Notes under the pieces: generated by a model
Databases searched by the model: none
The model's input: only the letters and a program-made list of their open reading frames with translations
What the model was told of the DNA's origin: nothing
Shown here: one piece after another, positions 32,854 through 40,153 of the stretch
Position numbering within the stretch: position 1 is the stretch's first letter
Layout: each line of letters starts with the position of its first letter
Source: an uncultured Erysipelotrichaceae bacterium
GTDB taxonomy: Bacteria > Bacillota_I > Bacilli_A > Erysipelotrichales > Erysipelotrichaceae
Reading direction: 5' to 3'
NCBI GenBank assembly: GCA_949744505.1
Contig: CATJXY010000048.1
Coordinates: 1-50,152, forward strand
Length of the DNA: 50,152 bases
Translations under genes and position numbers: made by a program

Positions 32854-34095
32854 ATGAGTTTTACAAGGAAAAGTGCAAATTTAACACCGATTGAAGATAC
32901 TGTATTTGCGGTAGTGAAGAAAGCAAAAGAAGCGAAACAGAAAGTGGGACAAGAAAATGTGGTTGATGCAACGATTGGGTCTCTTTATTCAGAGGAAGGA
33001 AAGATTGTTGCATTTGATTCTGTTTTTACAAATTATAATGCGATTGATAAAGAAACAAAAGCAGCGTATGCGGTTTCTTTTACCGGAAATCCTTCTTATC
33101 GAGAACAAGTTTATAAATGGGTTAAAGGAAATGCAAATCTTAAATTGAACCATTCTGTTATTGCAACACCGGGTGGAAGCGGTGCAGTCAGTCTAACAAT
33201 TAAAGATATTTTGGATAAAGGAGAAACTTTAGTTTTGCCGGATATTGCATGGGGGTCTTATGCTTTAATGGCATCGGATTCAGGCTTAGATTATGTAACC
33301 TATCAAATGTTTGATGGCGATTCATTTAATTTAAAGAGTTTCAAAGATACATGCTTAAAAGTGATGGAGAAACAAGATAAATTATTAGTAGTAATTAATG
33401 ATCCTTGCCATAATCCGACCGGATATAGTATGACACATGAAGAGTGGAAAGAAGTCATTTCATTTATCAATGAATGTGCAAAAAAAGTTCCATGTGTAAT
33501 TTTAGATGATATAGCCTATATTGATTATTCATATGATTTGGAATATAACCATAAATATATGGAAACATTTAATAATATTTCAGAAAATGTAATGGTTGTA
33601 GTAGCATTCAGTTGTTCTAAAACACTGACTTCTTATGGGTTACGTTGTGGTGCTGCTGTACTTTTAGCTAAAGATTCGCTTAAAGTTAGAGAAGTGGAGA
33701 TTGTATTTGAAAAAACAGCTCGTGCTATTTGGAGCAATGTATCTAATTCAGCTATGGATAATTTTACTGAAGTGACAACAACTCATTTAAATGAATATAT
33801 GAATGAAAAGGATAAGTATATTTCTTTGTTGAAAGAAAGAAGTACTATATTTTTAACAGAAGCAAAAGAGGTTGGATTAAATGTTTATCCATATCATGAA
33901 GGTTTCTTTGTAACAGTGATGATTGAAAATAATGAGTTAAGAAATAAGTATCATGAAGCTTTAATGCAAGAGCATATTTATACGGTTTGTGTAAACAAAG
34001 GAATTCGTGTTGCGGTATGTAGTTTATCAGTGAAACACTGTAAAGGCTTAGCGAAAAAAATGAAAATGATTCTGGATAATGTAAAAGAAAACTAG
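32854..34095 (+). CDS. PLP-dependent class I/II aminotransferase
   Basis: The 413-residue fold-type I aminotransferase has GNPSYREQVYKWV, TPGGSGAVSL (cofactor phosphate-binding region), NDPCHNPTGYS, DDIAYIDYSYD (PLP Asp and Tyr) and the Schiff-base lysine in FSCSKTLTSYGLRCG. It resembles aspartate/aromatic aminotransferases; the amino acid is not determined. The start at 32854 has GGAGGG close upstream; an in-frame ATG 18 bp earlier lies in poor context. It is monocistronic, and its stop codon overlaps the convergent cca gene by 4 bp inside a shared terminator. Confidence 0.88.
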   Translation: MSFTRKSANLTPIEDTVFAVVKKAKEAKQKVGQENVVDATIGSLYSEEGKIVAFDSVFTNYNAIDKETKAAYAVSFTGNPSYREQVYKWVKGNANLKLNHSVIATPGGSGAVSLTIKDILDKGETLVLPDIAWGSYALMASDSGLDYVTYQMFDGDSFNLKSFKDTCLKVMEKQDKLLVVINDPCHNPTGYSMTHEEWKEVISFINECAKKVPCVILDDIAYIDYSYDLEYNHKYMETFNNISENVMVVVAFSCSKTLTSYGLRCGAAVLLAKDSLKVREVEIVFEKTARAIWSNVSNSAMDNFTEVTTTHLNEYMNEKDKYISLLKERSTIFLTEAKEVGLNVYPYHEGFFVTVMIENNELRNKYHEALMQEHIYTVCVNKGIRVAVCSLSVKHCKGLAKKMKMILDNVKEN

Positions 34096-34114
34096 CGATT
34101 TGCTAGTTCTTTTA
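34085..34114. terminator. Shared bidirectional terminator of aminotransferase and cca
   Basis: AACTAGC (34090-34096) pairs with GCTAGTT (34102-34108) over a 5-nt loop, with T-rich tails on both strands. Both stop codons lie in the left arm. Confidence 0.85.
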
Positions 34115-35288
34115 TTCTATTAATACATTCGGATTTTTCGTTATTCAATTTTTCTTCCAAAATTTCATTTAAAATCGTATTTAAGACTTTGTGAATCTCT
34201 TTTTTTGGAACATTAAGTCTTAAACAATCATATCCATTAACGCAACAATCATGCAGAGTTAAGCATTCATGATTCTTTTTAATATCTATAATTAAATTTC
34301 TGTATAATTCTATCGGAAATCGATTTGAAAGAGCGTATTTCATAAATAGGAATTCTTCAATCAAAGAATCATCTGAACATTTTGACATAATTTTTTTGAG
34401 ATCAACTTTTGATTCTAATGGGAGTTTATTCAATGAAATCAAAGTGGTTACACGATTTATGATTTGATTGGAATATTTCAAGTCTTGAAGAAGTGAGAAA
34501 TCTTGAAAATTTTTTATAAATAAAGCAAGACGGAGAGTTAGGATCAACGGCGCATTTTTAAGTGAATTAAGAGTTTCTTGAAATGCATTGCTTCTTTTTA
34601 ACTGGTTTAAATTGGGTATAAATACACTTAGAATCTCTGTATATTTTTCAACAATTTCATAAGCGGATTTTCCGGTTAACAATTTACTGAATTCTTGATT
34701 GATTCTTTCAATTGCGATATCGGCTAAAAGCTCTTTGTTTTGAATCATACTAAGCTCAGTTTCTTTTTCTATGGTAAATCCTAAACATGAAGCAAATCGT
34801 AATGCACGAAGAATTCTTAATGAGTCCTCTTGCAATCGGTCATTAGCATTTCCGATTGCCCGTATAACTTTGTGGTTTAAATCAATTTGTCCGTTATTTA
34901 AATCTATGATCCCAAAGCTTGGATGCCAGCATAAAGCATTGATTGTAAAATCACGTCTTTTGAGATCCTCTTCAAGATTCTTTGTGAATCGAATCGTTGA
35001 TGGATGGCGATAATCATTATAGTCTTTTTCAATTCGAAATGTTGTGATTTCATAAGGAATCGTATTTAGTAATAAAGTGACGGTACCATGTTTGATTCCG
35101 GTATCTATAATCGGATAATTCATAAAGCATTGTTTTACTTCATTGGGGAGAGCTGAGGTTGTGATATCCATATCGTGGTTACTCCATCCCATTAGAGCAT
35201 CTCTCACACATCCGCCCACAAGATATGCTTCATGTCCATACTGATTTAGTCTTTGTAGTATAAAAATAGCATCTTTATTAAATTCCAT
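34092..35288 (-). CDS. cca: CCA tRNA nucleotidyltransferase / poly(A) polymerase family
   Basis: The 398-residue class II nucleotidyltransferase has the head motifs LVGGCVRDALMG and HDMDITTSALP (metal-binding DxD), KHGTVTLL, the template-region RRDFTINAL and the neck EDSLRILRALRFA. It builds or repairs the 3' CCA of tRNAs. All complete tRNAs in this window encode CCA, so it probably acts mostly in repair, unless other tRNAs lack it. AAGGAGA precedes the start. It converges with the aminotransferase. Confidence 0.93.
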   Translation of the reverse strand: MEFNKDAIFILQRLNQYGHEAYLVGGCVRDALMGWSNHDMDITTSALPNEVKQCFMNYPIIDTGIKHGTVTLLLNTIPYEITTFRIEKDYNDYRHPSTIRFTKNLEEDLKRRDFTINALCWHPSFGIIDLNNGQIDLNHKVIRAIGNANDRLQEDSLRILRALRFASCLGFTIEKETELSMIQNKELLADIAIERINQEFSKLLTGKSAYEIVEKYTEILSVFIPNLNQLKRSNAFQETLNSLKNAPLILTLRLALFIKNFQDFSLLQDLKYSNQIINRVTTLISLNKLPLESKVDLKKIMSKCSDDSLIEEFLFMKYALSNRFPIELYRNLIIDIKKNHECLTLHDCCVNGYDCLRLNVPKKEIHKVLNTILNEILEEKLNNEKSECINRIKELANR

Positions 35289-35422
35289 ATGAAATCTCCT
35301 TAATATAATTATACATGAACCAATTTGTATTTTCTATGATGGAGAAGTGAACAATTTGATTTGATACTGGTATTTTGATTAAGATAAAAGTATAATGAAA
35401 AAGCAAAGGGGATGAATCTTGT

Positions 35423-36205
35423 ATGAAAATTGGTTTTTTTGATTCCGGGATAGGGGGATTATCTGTATTGCATCATGCACTAAAAGTATTTCCGAATGAA
35501 CAGTTTCTTTTTTTTGCAGATAAAAAACATGTTCCATATGGTGAAAAAACATCTGAACAGGTATTAGAATATACAAGCGAAGCTGTTGAATTTATGATTG
35601 AGAATGATGTTAAAGCTATCGTGATTGCTTGCAATACGGCAACAAGTGTTGCGATAACTACACTTCGAGAAAAATATGATCTACCTATTATCGGAATGGA
35701 ACCGGCAGTGAAAAAAGCATTAGATGAAAATGACACAATGCGTGTTCTTGTGTGTGCCACACCAATTACCGTACGAGGGAAAAAGTTAAAACAATTAATT
35801 GAAAGAGTTGATAATCACCATTTAGTAGATCTTTTGCCTTTGCCGCAATTGGTGCGATTTGCAGAGACAGGTGAATTTGATTCAAAAGCTGTGACTTCAT
35901 ATTTAAGCGAGGAGTTATCTCGATTTGATTTGACAAAAGAATCATCTCTTGTATTAGGGTGTACTCATTTTAATTATTTTAAAGATAGTTTTCGAAAATT
36001 GTTGCCTGATTCGGTAAAATTTGTAGATGGGAATGAGGGAACGGTAAATCAATTATACCGCAAGCTGCAAGAAAATGGATTACTTGAAAATAATCGACAA
36101 AGTATTGAATTCTATTACTCTAAAGAAAAAGTTACAGATGAGGCAGAGTTGAAGCGAATTGATTCATTATTTGAACGACTGGATAAAATGTTTGATTTGA
36201 AATAG
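35423..36205 (+). CDS. murI: Glutamate racemase
   Basis: MurI makes D-glutamate for peptidoglycan. The 260-residue protein has the substrate-binding DSGIGG (7-12), first catalytic Cys C70 in ACNTAT and second C180 in GCTHF. The start at 35423 follows AAAGGGG; an upstream ATG at 35413 hits a stop after four codons. It heads a three-gene operon with a SAM-dependent-methyltransferase-like gene (10 bp gap) and a GIY-YIG gene. Confidence 0.95.
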   Translation: MKIGFFDSGIGGLSVLHHALKVFPNEQFLFFADKKHVPYGEKTSEQVLEYTSEAVEFMIENDVKAIVIACNTATSVAITTLREKYDLPIIGMEPAVKKALDENDTMRVLVCATPITVRGKKLKQLIERVDNHHLVDLLPLPQLVRFAETGEFDSKAVTSYLSEELSRFDLTKESSLVLGCTHFNYFKDSFRKLLPDSVKFVDGNEGTVNQLYRKLQENGLLENNRQSIEFYYSKEKVTDEAELKRIDSLFERLDKMFDLK

Positions 36206-36215
36206 TGGGTATATT

Positions 36216-37091
36216 ATGGATAAGATTGAAATAATGAATGAAAGAATCCTGTCTTTGCTTAGCTATTATTTGAATGAGTGTTCGACCCGGATCGATGTGA
36301 ATATGGTTAAAAGGTTAAAAGAAAGTTGTGCGATATCAGATAAAGAGGCATTTTCTATTTTGTTGGCCATTGAATTAGGAATTGATTTTGATGAAAATGA
36401 AGAAGATCGTTATCTTTATGATCACTATTTTGATGAAATGATTCATGAACTAAATTCGGATATTTATAAAGAAGATCTTTATTACGCTACAATTGAAATA
36501 CCTGAACGAAAAATAGGGGCATGGGAATTTAAAAAAGAGAAGTATCAACCTTATGAGTTATTTGTGATGAATGATATGGTCAAAAAGGAAGATGGAAGAA
36601 TTATCCCACAATTGGGATTTTTCAAAGAAGAATTTTCTTTTCCTGTAGTTTTGCAGTCCAAAAGAGAATGGATGCTTATCACACCAAATGAAATAGAAAC
36701 AATGAAAGACGCAATTTTACAGGCAAGAGGGAGAGTTTTGACTTCAGGGTTGGGGTTAGGCTACTTTGCATATTTATGTAGCGAAAAAGAAGAAGTTGAA
36801 TCCATAGATATTATTGAAAGAGATCCTGAATTAATTTCGTTGTTTGAAACAGTAATTCTTCCTCAAATTCCGCATCAAAATAAGATTAAGATTCATTGTT
36901 CGGATGCATTTGTATATTTTGAAAAGAATGATAATATGGAAAATATTGATTTTGTTTTTTGGGATCTTTGGCATGATGTTGGGGATGGATTAGAAATGTA
37001 CAGGAAATTAAAAAGTTTAGAAGGTCGTTATCCAAAAATTAACTTTACATATTGGATTGAGAAAACATTGAAATGTTATATAGAGGATTAA
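36216..37091 (+). CDS. SAM-dependent methyltransferase-like protein
   Basis: The 291-residue protein has an N-terminal helical/beta region of about 165 residues of unknown type. A Rossmann methyltransferase-like core follows: TSGLGLGYFAYL (motif I, about 172-183), IDIIERDPELI (acidic motif II) and FVFWDLWHDV (motif IV region). The layout resembles spermidine-synthase-like folds, but no substrate motif is seen. It lies between murI and a GIY-YIG gene with tight spacing. The reaction is unknown; it could bind SAM without methylating. Confidence 0.7.
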   Translation: MDKIEIMNERILSLLSYYLNECSTRIDVNMVKRLKESCAISDKEAFSILLAIELGIDFDENEEDRYLYDHYFDEMIHELNSDIYKEDLYYATIEIPERKIGAWEFKKEKYQPYELFVMNDMVKKEDGRIIPQLGFFKEEFSFPVVLQSKREWMLITPNEIETMKDAILQARGRVLTSGLGLGYFAYLCSEKEEVESIDIIERDPELISLFETVILPQIPHQNKIKIHCSDAFVYFEKNDNMENIDFVFWDLWHDVGDGLEMYRKLKSLEGRYPKINFTYWIEKTLKCYIED

Positions 37092-37098
37092 GATAATA

Positions 37099-37449
37099 AT
37101 GTATTATATTTACATGATTCGGTGTGAAGATGATTCACTGTATACCGGAATAACTAATAATTTGAATAAAAGAATGAAAGAGCATTTTTATAAAACTTCT
37201 GAATGTGCAAAATATACCAGAAGCCATCCTGCAAAAAATTTAGAGGCATGTTGGATGTGTGAAACAAGAAGTGAAGCAGCGAAATTAGAATATGCGATTA
37301 AGTCTTTTTCTAAGTCCGATAAAGAAAAAGTGGTATTTTCATCAGATTATTTAAATAACTTTGAAATTAATTTAAAAGGAAAATACACACCATTAGAAAA
37401 GAAACAATTGGAAATCTGTATGGAAGAAATCAAAAAGATGAGTCTATGA
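37099..37449 (+). CDS. GIY-YIG nuclease-superfamily protein (UPF0213/YazA type)
   Basis: The 116-residue protein opens with YYIYMIRCEDDSLYTGITNNLNKRMKEH, with the GIY-like YIYM and the YTG motif of the short single-domain GIY-YIG family. E in KLEYAIKSF is the predicted metal ligand. Homologues YhbQ and YazA are implicated in DNA metabolism, but their role is poorly defined. The C-terminal 30 residues extend beyond the usual 90-residue domain. It is the last gene of the murI operon. Confidence 0.88.
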   Translation: MYYIYMIRCEDDSLYTGITNNLNKRMKEHFYKTSECAKYTRSHPAKNLEACWMCETRSEAAKLEYAIKSFSKSDKEKVVFSSDYLNNFEINLKGKYTPLEKKQLEICMEEIKKMSL

Positions 37450-37529
37450 AATAAAACTCATCCTGTGATGAAAAATAAATCTTTAGCTTCTTAATATAAA
37501 TAAGTTAAATATTCTATTAGAGCTTAAAT

Positions 37530-38036
37530 TTATTCACTATAAATATTCAATATTTCTCCGACATATATAAGAGAATAATCTTTGTTTGGATAAAAGGATT
37601 GGTCAATATTTGTATCATTAATTAAACAAGTAGGATCAATTGTTTGACGATAAAGAACTTTGCATGACATAACCAAAGAGGCTTCTTGAAATGTATGAAT
37701 GCTACCTATAAAACAATCATGCAACCCGGATTGATTGATTTTATCTGCTTCCTCTTTTCCGGAATGTGTTCCCAAGTATTGTAAGGCCTGTTTATAACCC
37801 GGTTTTAAGAAACTGATTGTGAATTGATTTTGTGAATCGATAAATTCTCTTGTATATCGCTGTGGTCGTATATACAAAGTGACTGTATTTTTATTCCATA
37901 CTCGACCAAATCCGCCCCAAGATGCAGTTAAAGCATTTATTTTCCCATCTTTTTCTGCACTAACGATAAACCAATCGTCCATACAGCCGGTAAATGGATT
38001 AAATTTGCTTAATTCGTGTACACTGATTTCTTTCAT
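37530..38036 (-). CDS. Flavin reductase family protein (FMN-binding split barrel)
   Basis: The 168-residue protein has the flavin-reductase-like pattern: WFIVSAEKDGKINALTASWGGFGRVW followed by VTLYIRPQRYTREFI, where the loop contacts FMN. It likely binds FMN and reduces flavin with NAD(P)H or acts as a small flavoprotein. The start is placed at the ATG 38036 (MKEISVHEL) because GAGG lies 6 nt upstream; in-frame ATG 38042 and GTG 38048 overlap that site. It is monocistronic, with no clear terminator. Confidence 0.82.
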   Translation of the reverse strand: MKEISVHELSKFNPFTGCMDDWFIVSAEKDGKINALTASWGGFGRVWNKNTVTLYIRPQRYTREFIDSQNQFTISFLKPGYKQALQYLGTHSGKEEADKINQSGLHDCFIGSIHTFQEASLVMSCKVLYRQTIDPTCLINDTNIDQSFYPNKDYSLIYVGEILNIYSE

Positions 38037-38095
38037 TTTCATCCTCACTTTTCTTATTTATATTATGTGGAAAATATGTAAATAGAACTGAAAAT

Positions 38096-38121
38096 AAAAA
38101 AGGCAAATTTCATTGCCTTTT
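38096..38121 (-). terminator. Terminator of the DUF1836-PLPBP pair
   Basis: AAAAAAGGCAA (38096-38106) pairs with TTGCCTTTT (38113-38121). Read on minus it runs into T. It overlaps the stop codon of the PLPBP gene. Confidence 0.85.
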
Positions 38122-38761
38122 ACTCTTCATTAAAAAGTGCACTTCCTATGCGAAGCATTGTAGAACCTTCTTTGATAGCGATAGGATAATCTTGGCTCAT
38201 TCCCATAGAGCATTCTGTCATACTTGGATATTTATTTTGTAATGTTGATAAAAGAAGTTTTGCCTCATGAAACACTTCTCTGATTCTCTCTGGCTCATCG
38301 CAATGGGGTCCCATACACATGATTCCTTTTACCAAAATGTGGGGATATTGGTTACATGCCTCGATAAAAGAATCGGCCTCTTCTTTAGCGATTCCTGATT
38401 TCGTTTCTTCTTTTGCCAAATTTAATTGAATTAAGATAGGAAGCTGCCTATTGCATTTTGCGGCTTCTTTCTCCAAAATTTGAACTAACTGTAAATTTTC
38501 TACAGAATGAATCATTTCAATAAACGGAACGATATATTTTGCTTTATTTTTTTGCAGATGGCCAATAAAATGCCATCTAATATCTTTTGGTAGTTTTTGC
38601 TGTTTCTCACAAAGTTCCTGTACACGATTTTCCGCAAATGCTTGATGACCTATTTTGTAATAATCTAATATCTGCTCTTTAGATCTGAATTTTGATACTA
38701 TCAGAAGTTGACAGTTCTCAGGAAGCATTTGATTAATTTGATCATAAACATTTCTATTCAT
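38120..38761 (-). CDS. PLP homeostasis protein (YggS/PLPBP family)
   Basis: The 213-residue single-domain PLP-binding TIM-barrel protein has K24 in LLIVSKFRS (Schiff base), FAENRVQEL, WHFIGHLQKNK, IHSVENL, and the C-terminal SMGMSQDYPIAIKEGSTMLRIG that closes on the cofactor phosphate. It buffers free PLP and affects amino-acid homeostasis. It is usually linked to division genes (sepF, ylmD); here it follows a DUF1836 gene and overlaps it by 8 bp. The start is MNRNVYD, not the longer frame that would extend far into DUF1836. Confidence 0.93.
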   Translation of the reverse strand: MNRNVYDQINQMLPENCQLLIVSKFRSKEQILDYYKIGHQAFAENRVQELCEKQQKLPKDIRWHFIGHLQKNKAKYIVPFIEMIHSVENLQLVQILEKEAAKCNRQLPILIQLNLAKEETKSGIAKEEADSFIEACNQYPHILVKGIMCMGPHCDEPERIREVFHEAKLLLSTLQNKYPSMTECSMGMSQDYPIAIKEGSTMLRIGSALFNEE

Positions 38762-39308
38762 GGTTTTTCTCTTTTTTCTTTGTATTTTCAGGATAACAAT
38801 TATCAAGGATTGCTTCACTGATTTTTTTTGCTTGATCGCTTATCGCAGTCATGATTAAAAGTGTTTCCATTGGATCGCTGTTATCGTTAATAAGATCATT
38901 TGTCATTAAATAATCAGGTAATGATGCTTTGATTATATTTTTTTTATCTAAATAGTTTTGATAGTATTCACTTATTTCTTCAGCAGTAAATTCATGATCA
39001 TTGAGAACACGCTTTATTTCATCGATTGTCAGTGTATTCTTCATGTAATAAGTAATCAGAATTTGAATGATTTGGAGCTTTGAATATTTTTTTCCTTTAA
39101 TAGGTTTAATAACTCTGGCTTTACTGTAATTGTTGATCATGGTTTTAGTCAACAATTTTTCGTCCGGAAATCGTTTGTTTTCTTTTAATAGATTATCGAC
39201 AAGAGTGATAATTTGATCAACATATAAATCCAAACCGGGAATGTCATGGAGTGTAATTTCATTCGTATTTAATGCATCCTTGATAATTGTGTTTAATTCT
39301 TTATTCAT
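38754..39308 (-). CDS. DUF1836 domain protein
   Basis: The 184-residue protein matches the DUF1836 core: LLTKTMINNYSKARVIKPIKGKKYSKLQIIQILITYYMKNTLTIDEI, which resembles a MerR-like winged helix. A helical C-terminal part follows. It may be a DNA-binding regulator; the target is unknown. Its 3' end overlaps the PLPBP gene by 8 bp, which suggests a co-regulated pair. Confidence 0.82.
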   Translation of the reverse strand: MNKELNTIIKDALNTNEITLHDIPGLDLYVDQIITLVDNLLKENKRFPDEKLLTKTMINNYSKARVIKPIKGKKYSKLQIIQILITYYMKNTLTIDEIKRVLNDHEFTAEEISEYYQNYLDKKNIIKASLPDYLMTNDLINDNSDPMETLLIMTAISDQAKKISEAILDNCYPENTKKKEKNHE

Positions 39309-39367
39309 TACTAATACCTCTTATAGAGCTATTCTACACTATTTTTTTTAAAATTGAAACAAAAGAG

Positions 39368-39395
39368 TTGATAAGAAACGATAAAGGAGTATAAT
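39368..39395 (+). promoter_or_regulatory. Promoter of the PAQR/hemolysin-III gene
   Basis: TTGATA (39368-39373), a 16-bp spacer and TATAAT (39390-39395). Confidence 0.75.
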
Positions 39396-39406
39396 ATAAA
39401 TATAAA

Positions 39407-39423
39407 GTAGTTTTCAAAACTAC
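39407..39423 (+). repeat. Palindrome at the PAQR gene transcription start
   Basis: GTAGTTTT-C-AAAACTAC, 8-bp arms with one central base, begins about 5 nt after the expected transcript start and ends before the ribosome site. It may be an operator or a 5' RNA hairpin. Confidence 0.65.
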
Positions 39424-39441
39424 ATAACAAGGAGGAAAATT

Positions 39442-40092
39442 ATGAAAAAGAATTTCATGTATATTCAAGATCCTATTAGTTATTTGACTCATTTTTGGGG
39501 TGCAGTTGTTTCAGCTGCTTTCTTGGTTGTTTTTATTTTAGTGTCAATCCTTCATAGAAACCCGCTTGCTGTAACACTTTCTTTGATTATATTTGGGTGT
39601 TCGTTGATTGCTTTATATAGTGCCAGTGCTTATTATCATACTCTTTCAAACACATGTAAAAAGAAAAAGTGGTTTAGAAAATTAGATCATTCCATGATAT
39701 ATTGCCTTATTGCCGGAACGTATACACCACTTGCGTATATGTTTTTACCATCGGGGGAGAATATCAGATTCTTAGCTATACTTTGGACTATTGCATTAAT
39801 CGGAATTGTACTTAAAATATGTTGGTTGAATGCACCACGGGTATTATATACGGTTTTGTATTTAATGATGGGGTGGGCAGTTGTGTTTAAATGGCAAGCT
39901 TTTTCAACGATGCCGGGTTTATGTTTTGCCATGATTGCATTAGGTGGAATTCTTTATACCTTAGGGGCAATTATGTATATATTGAAAAGACCAAACATTT
40001 CGTCTCAGTGGGGATTTCATGAATTGTTTCATGTATGCATATTAGGAGGAAGCTTGTTTCATATTCTGGCAATATTATTCTTTGTCGCATAA
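39442..40092 (+). CDS. PAQR/hemolysin III family membrane protein (TrhA-like)
   Basis: The 216-residue protein has seven TM helices and the PAQR zinc-site motifs: SASAYYHTL (Ser and His), LDHSMIYCLIAGTYTPL (Asp) and the terminal GFHELFHVCILGGSLFHILA (two His). Bacterial members such as YqfA/TrhA affect membrane fluidity homeostasis; the hemolysin label is historical. AGGAGG precedes the start. It is monocistronic between a promoter with a palindromic start region and a strong terminator. Confidence 0.92.
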   Translation: MKKNFMYIQDPISYLTHFWGAVVSAAFLVVFILVSILHRNPLAVTLSLIIFGCSLIALYSASAYYHTLSNTCKKKKWFRKLDHSMIYCLIAGTYTPLAYMFLPSGENIRFLAILWTIALIGIVLKICWLNAPRVLYTVLYLMMGWAVVFKWQAFSTMPGLCFAMIALGGILYTLGAIMYILKRPNISSQWGFHELFHVCILGGSLFHILAILFFVA

Positions 40093-40094
40093 AT

Positions 40095-40120
40095 GGGAGT
40101 GTTCAACTCCCTTTTTTTTT
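40095..40120 (+). terminator. Terminator of the PAQR gene
   Basis: GGGAGT (40095-40100) pairs with ACTCCC (40106-40111) over a 5-nt loop. Nine T residues follow. Confidence 0.95.
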
Positions 40121-40128
40121 GGTATAAT
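40120..40128 (+). promoter_or_regulatory. Extended -10 promoter of pulA
   Basis: TGG followed by perfect TATAAT (40123-40128) directly after the preceding terminator T-run. There is no clear -35 box. Confidence 0.45.
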
Positions 40129-40153
40129 TTGCAAATGGTATGAGGTGATTTTA

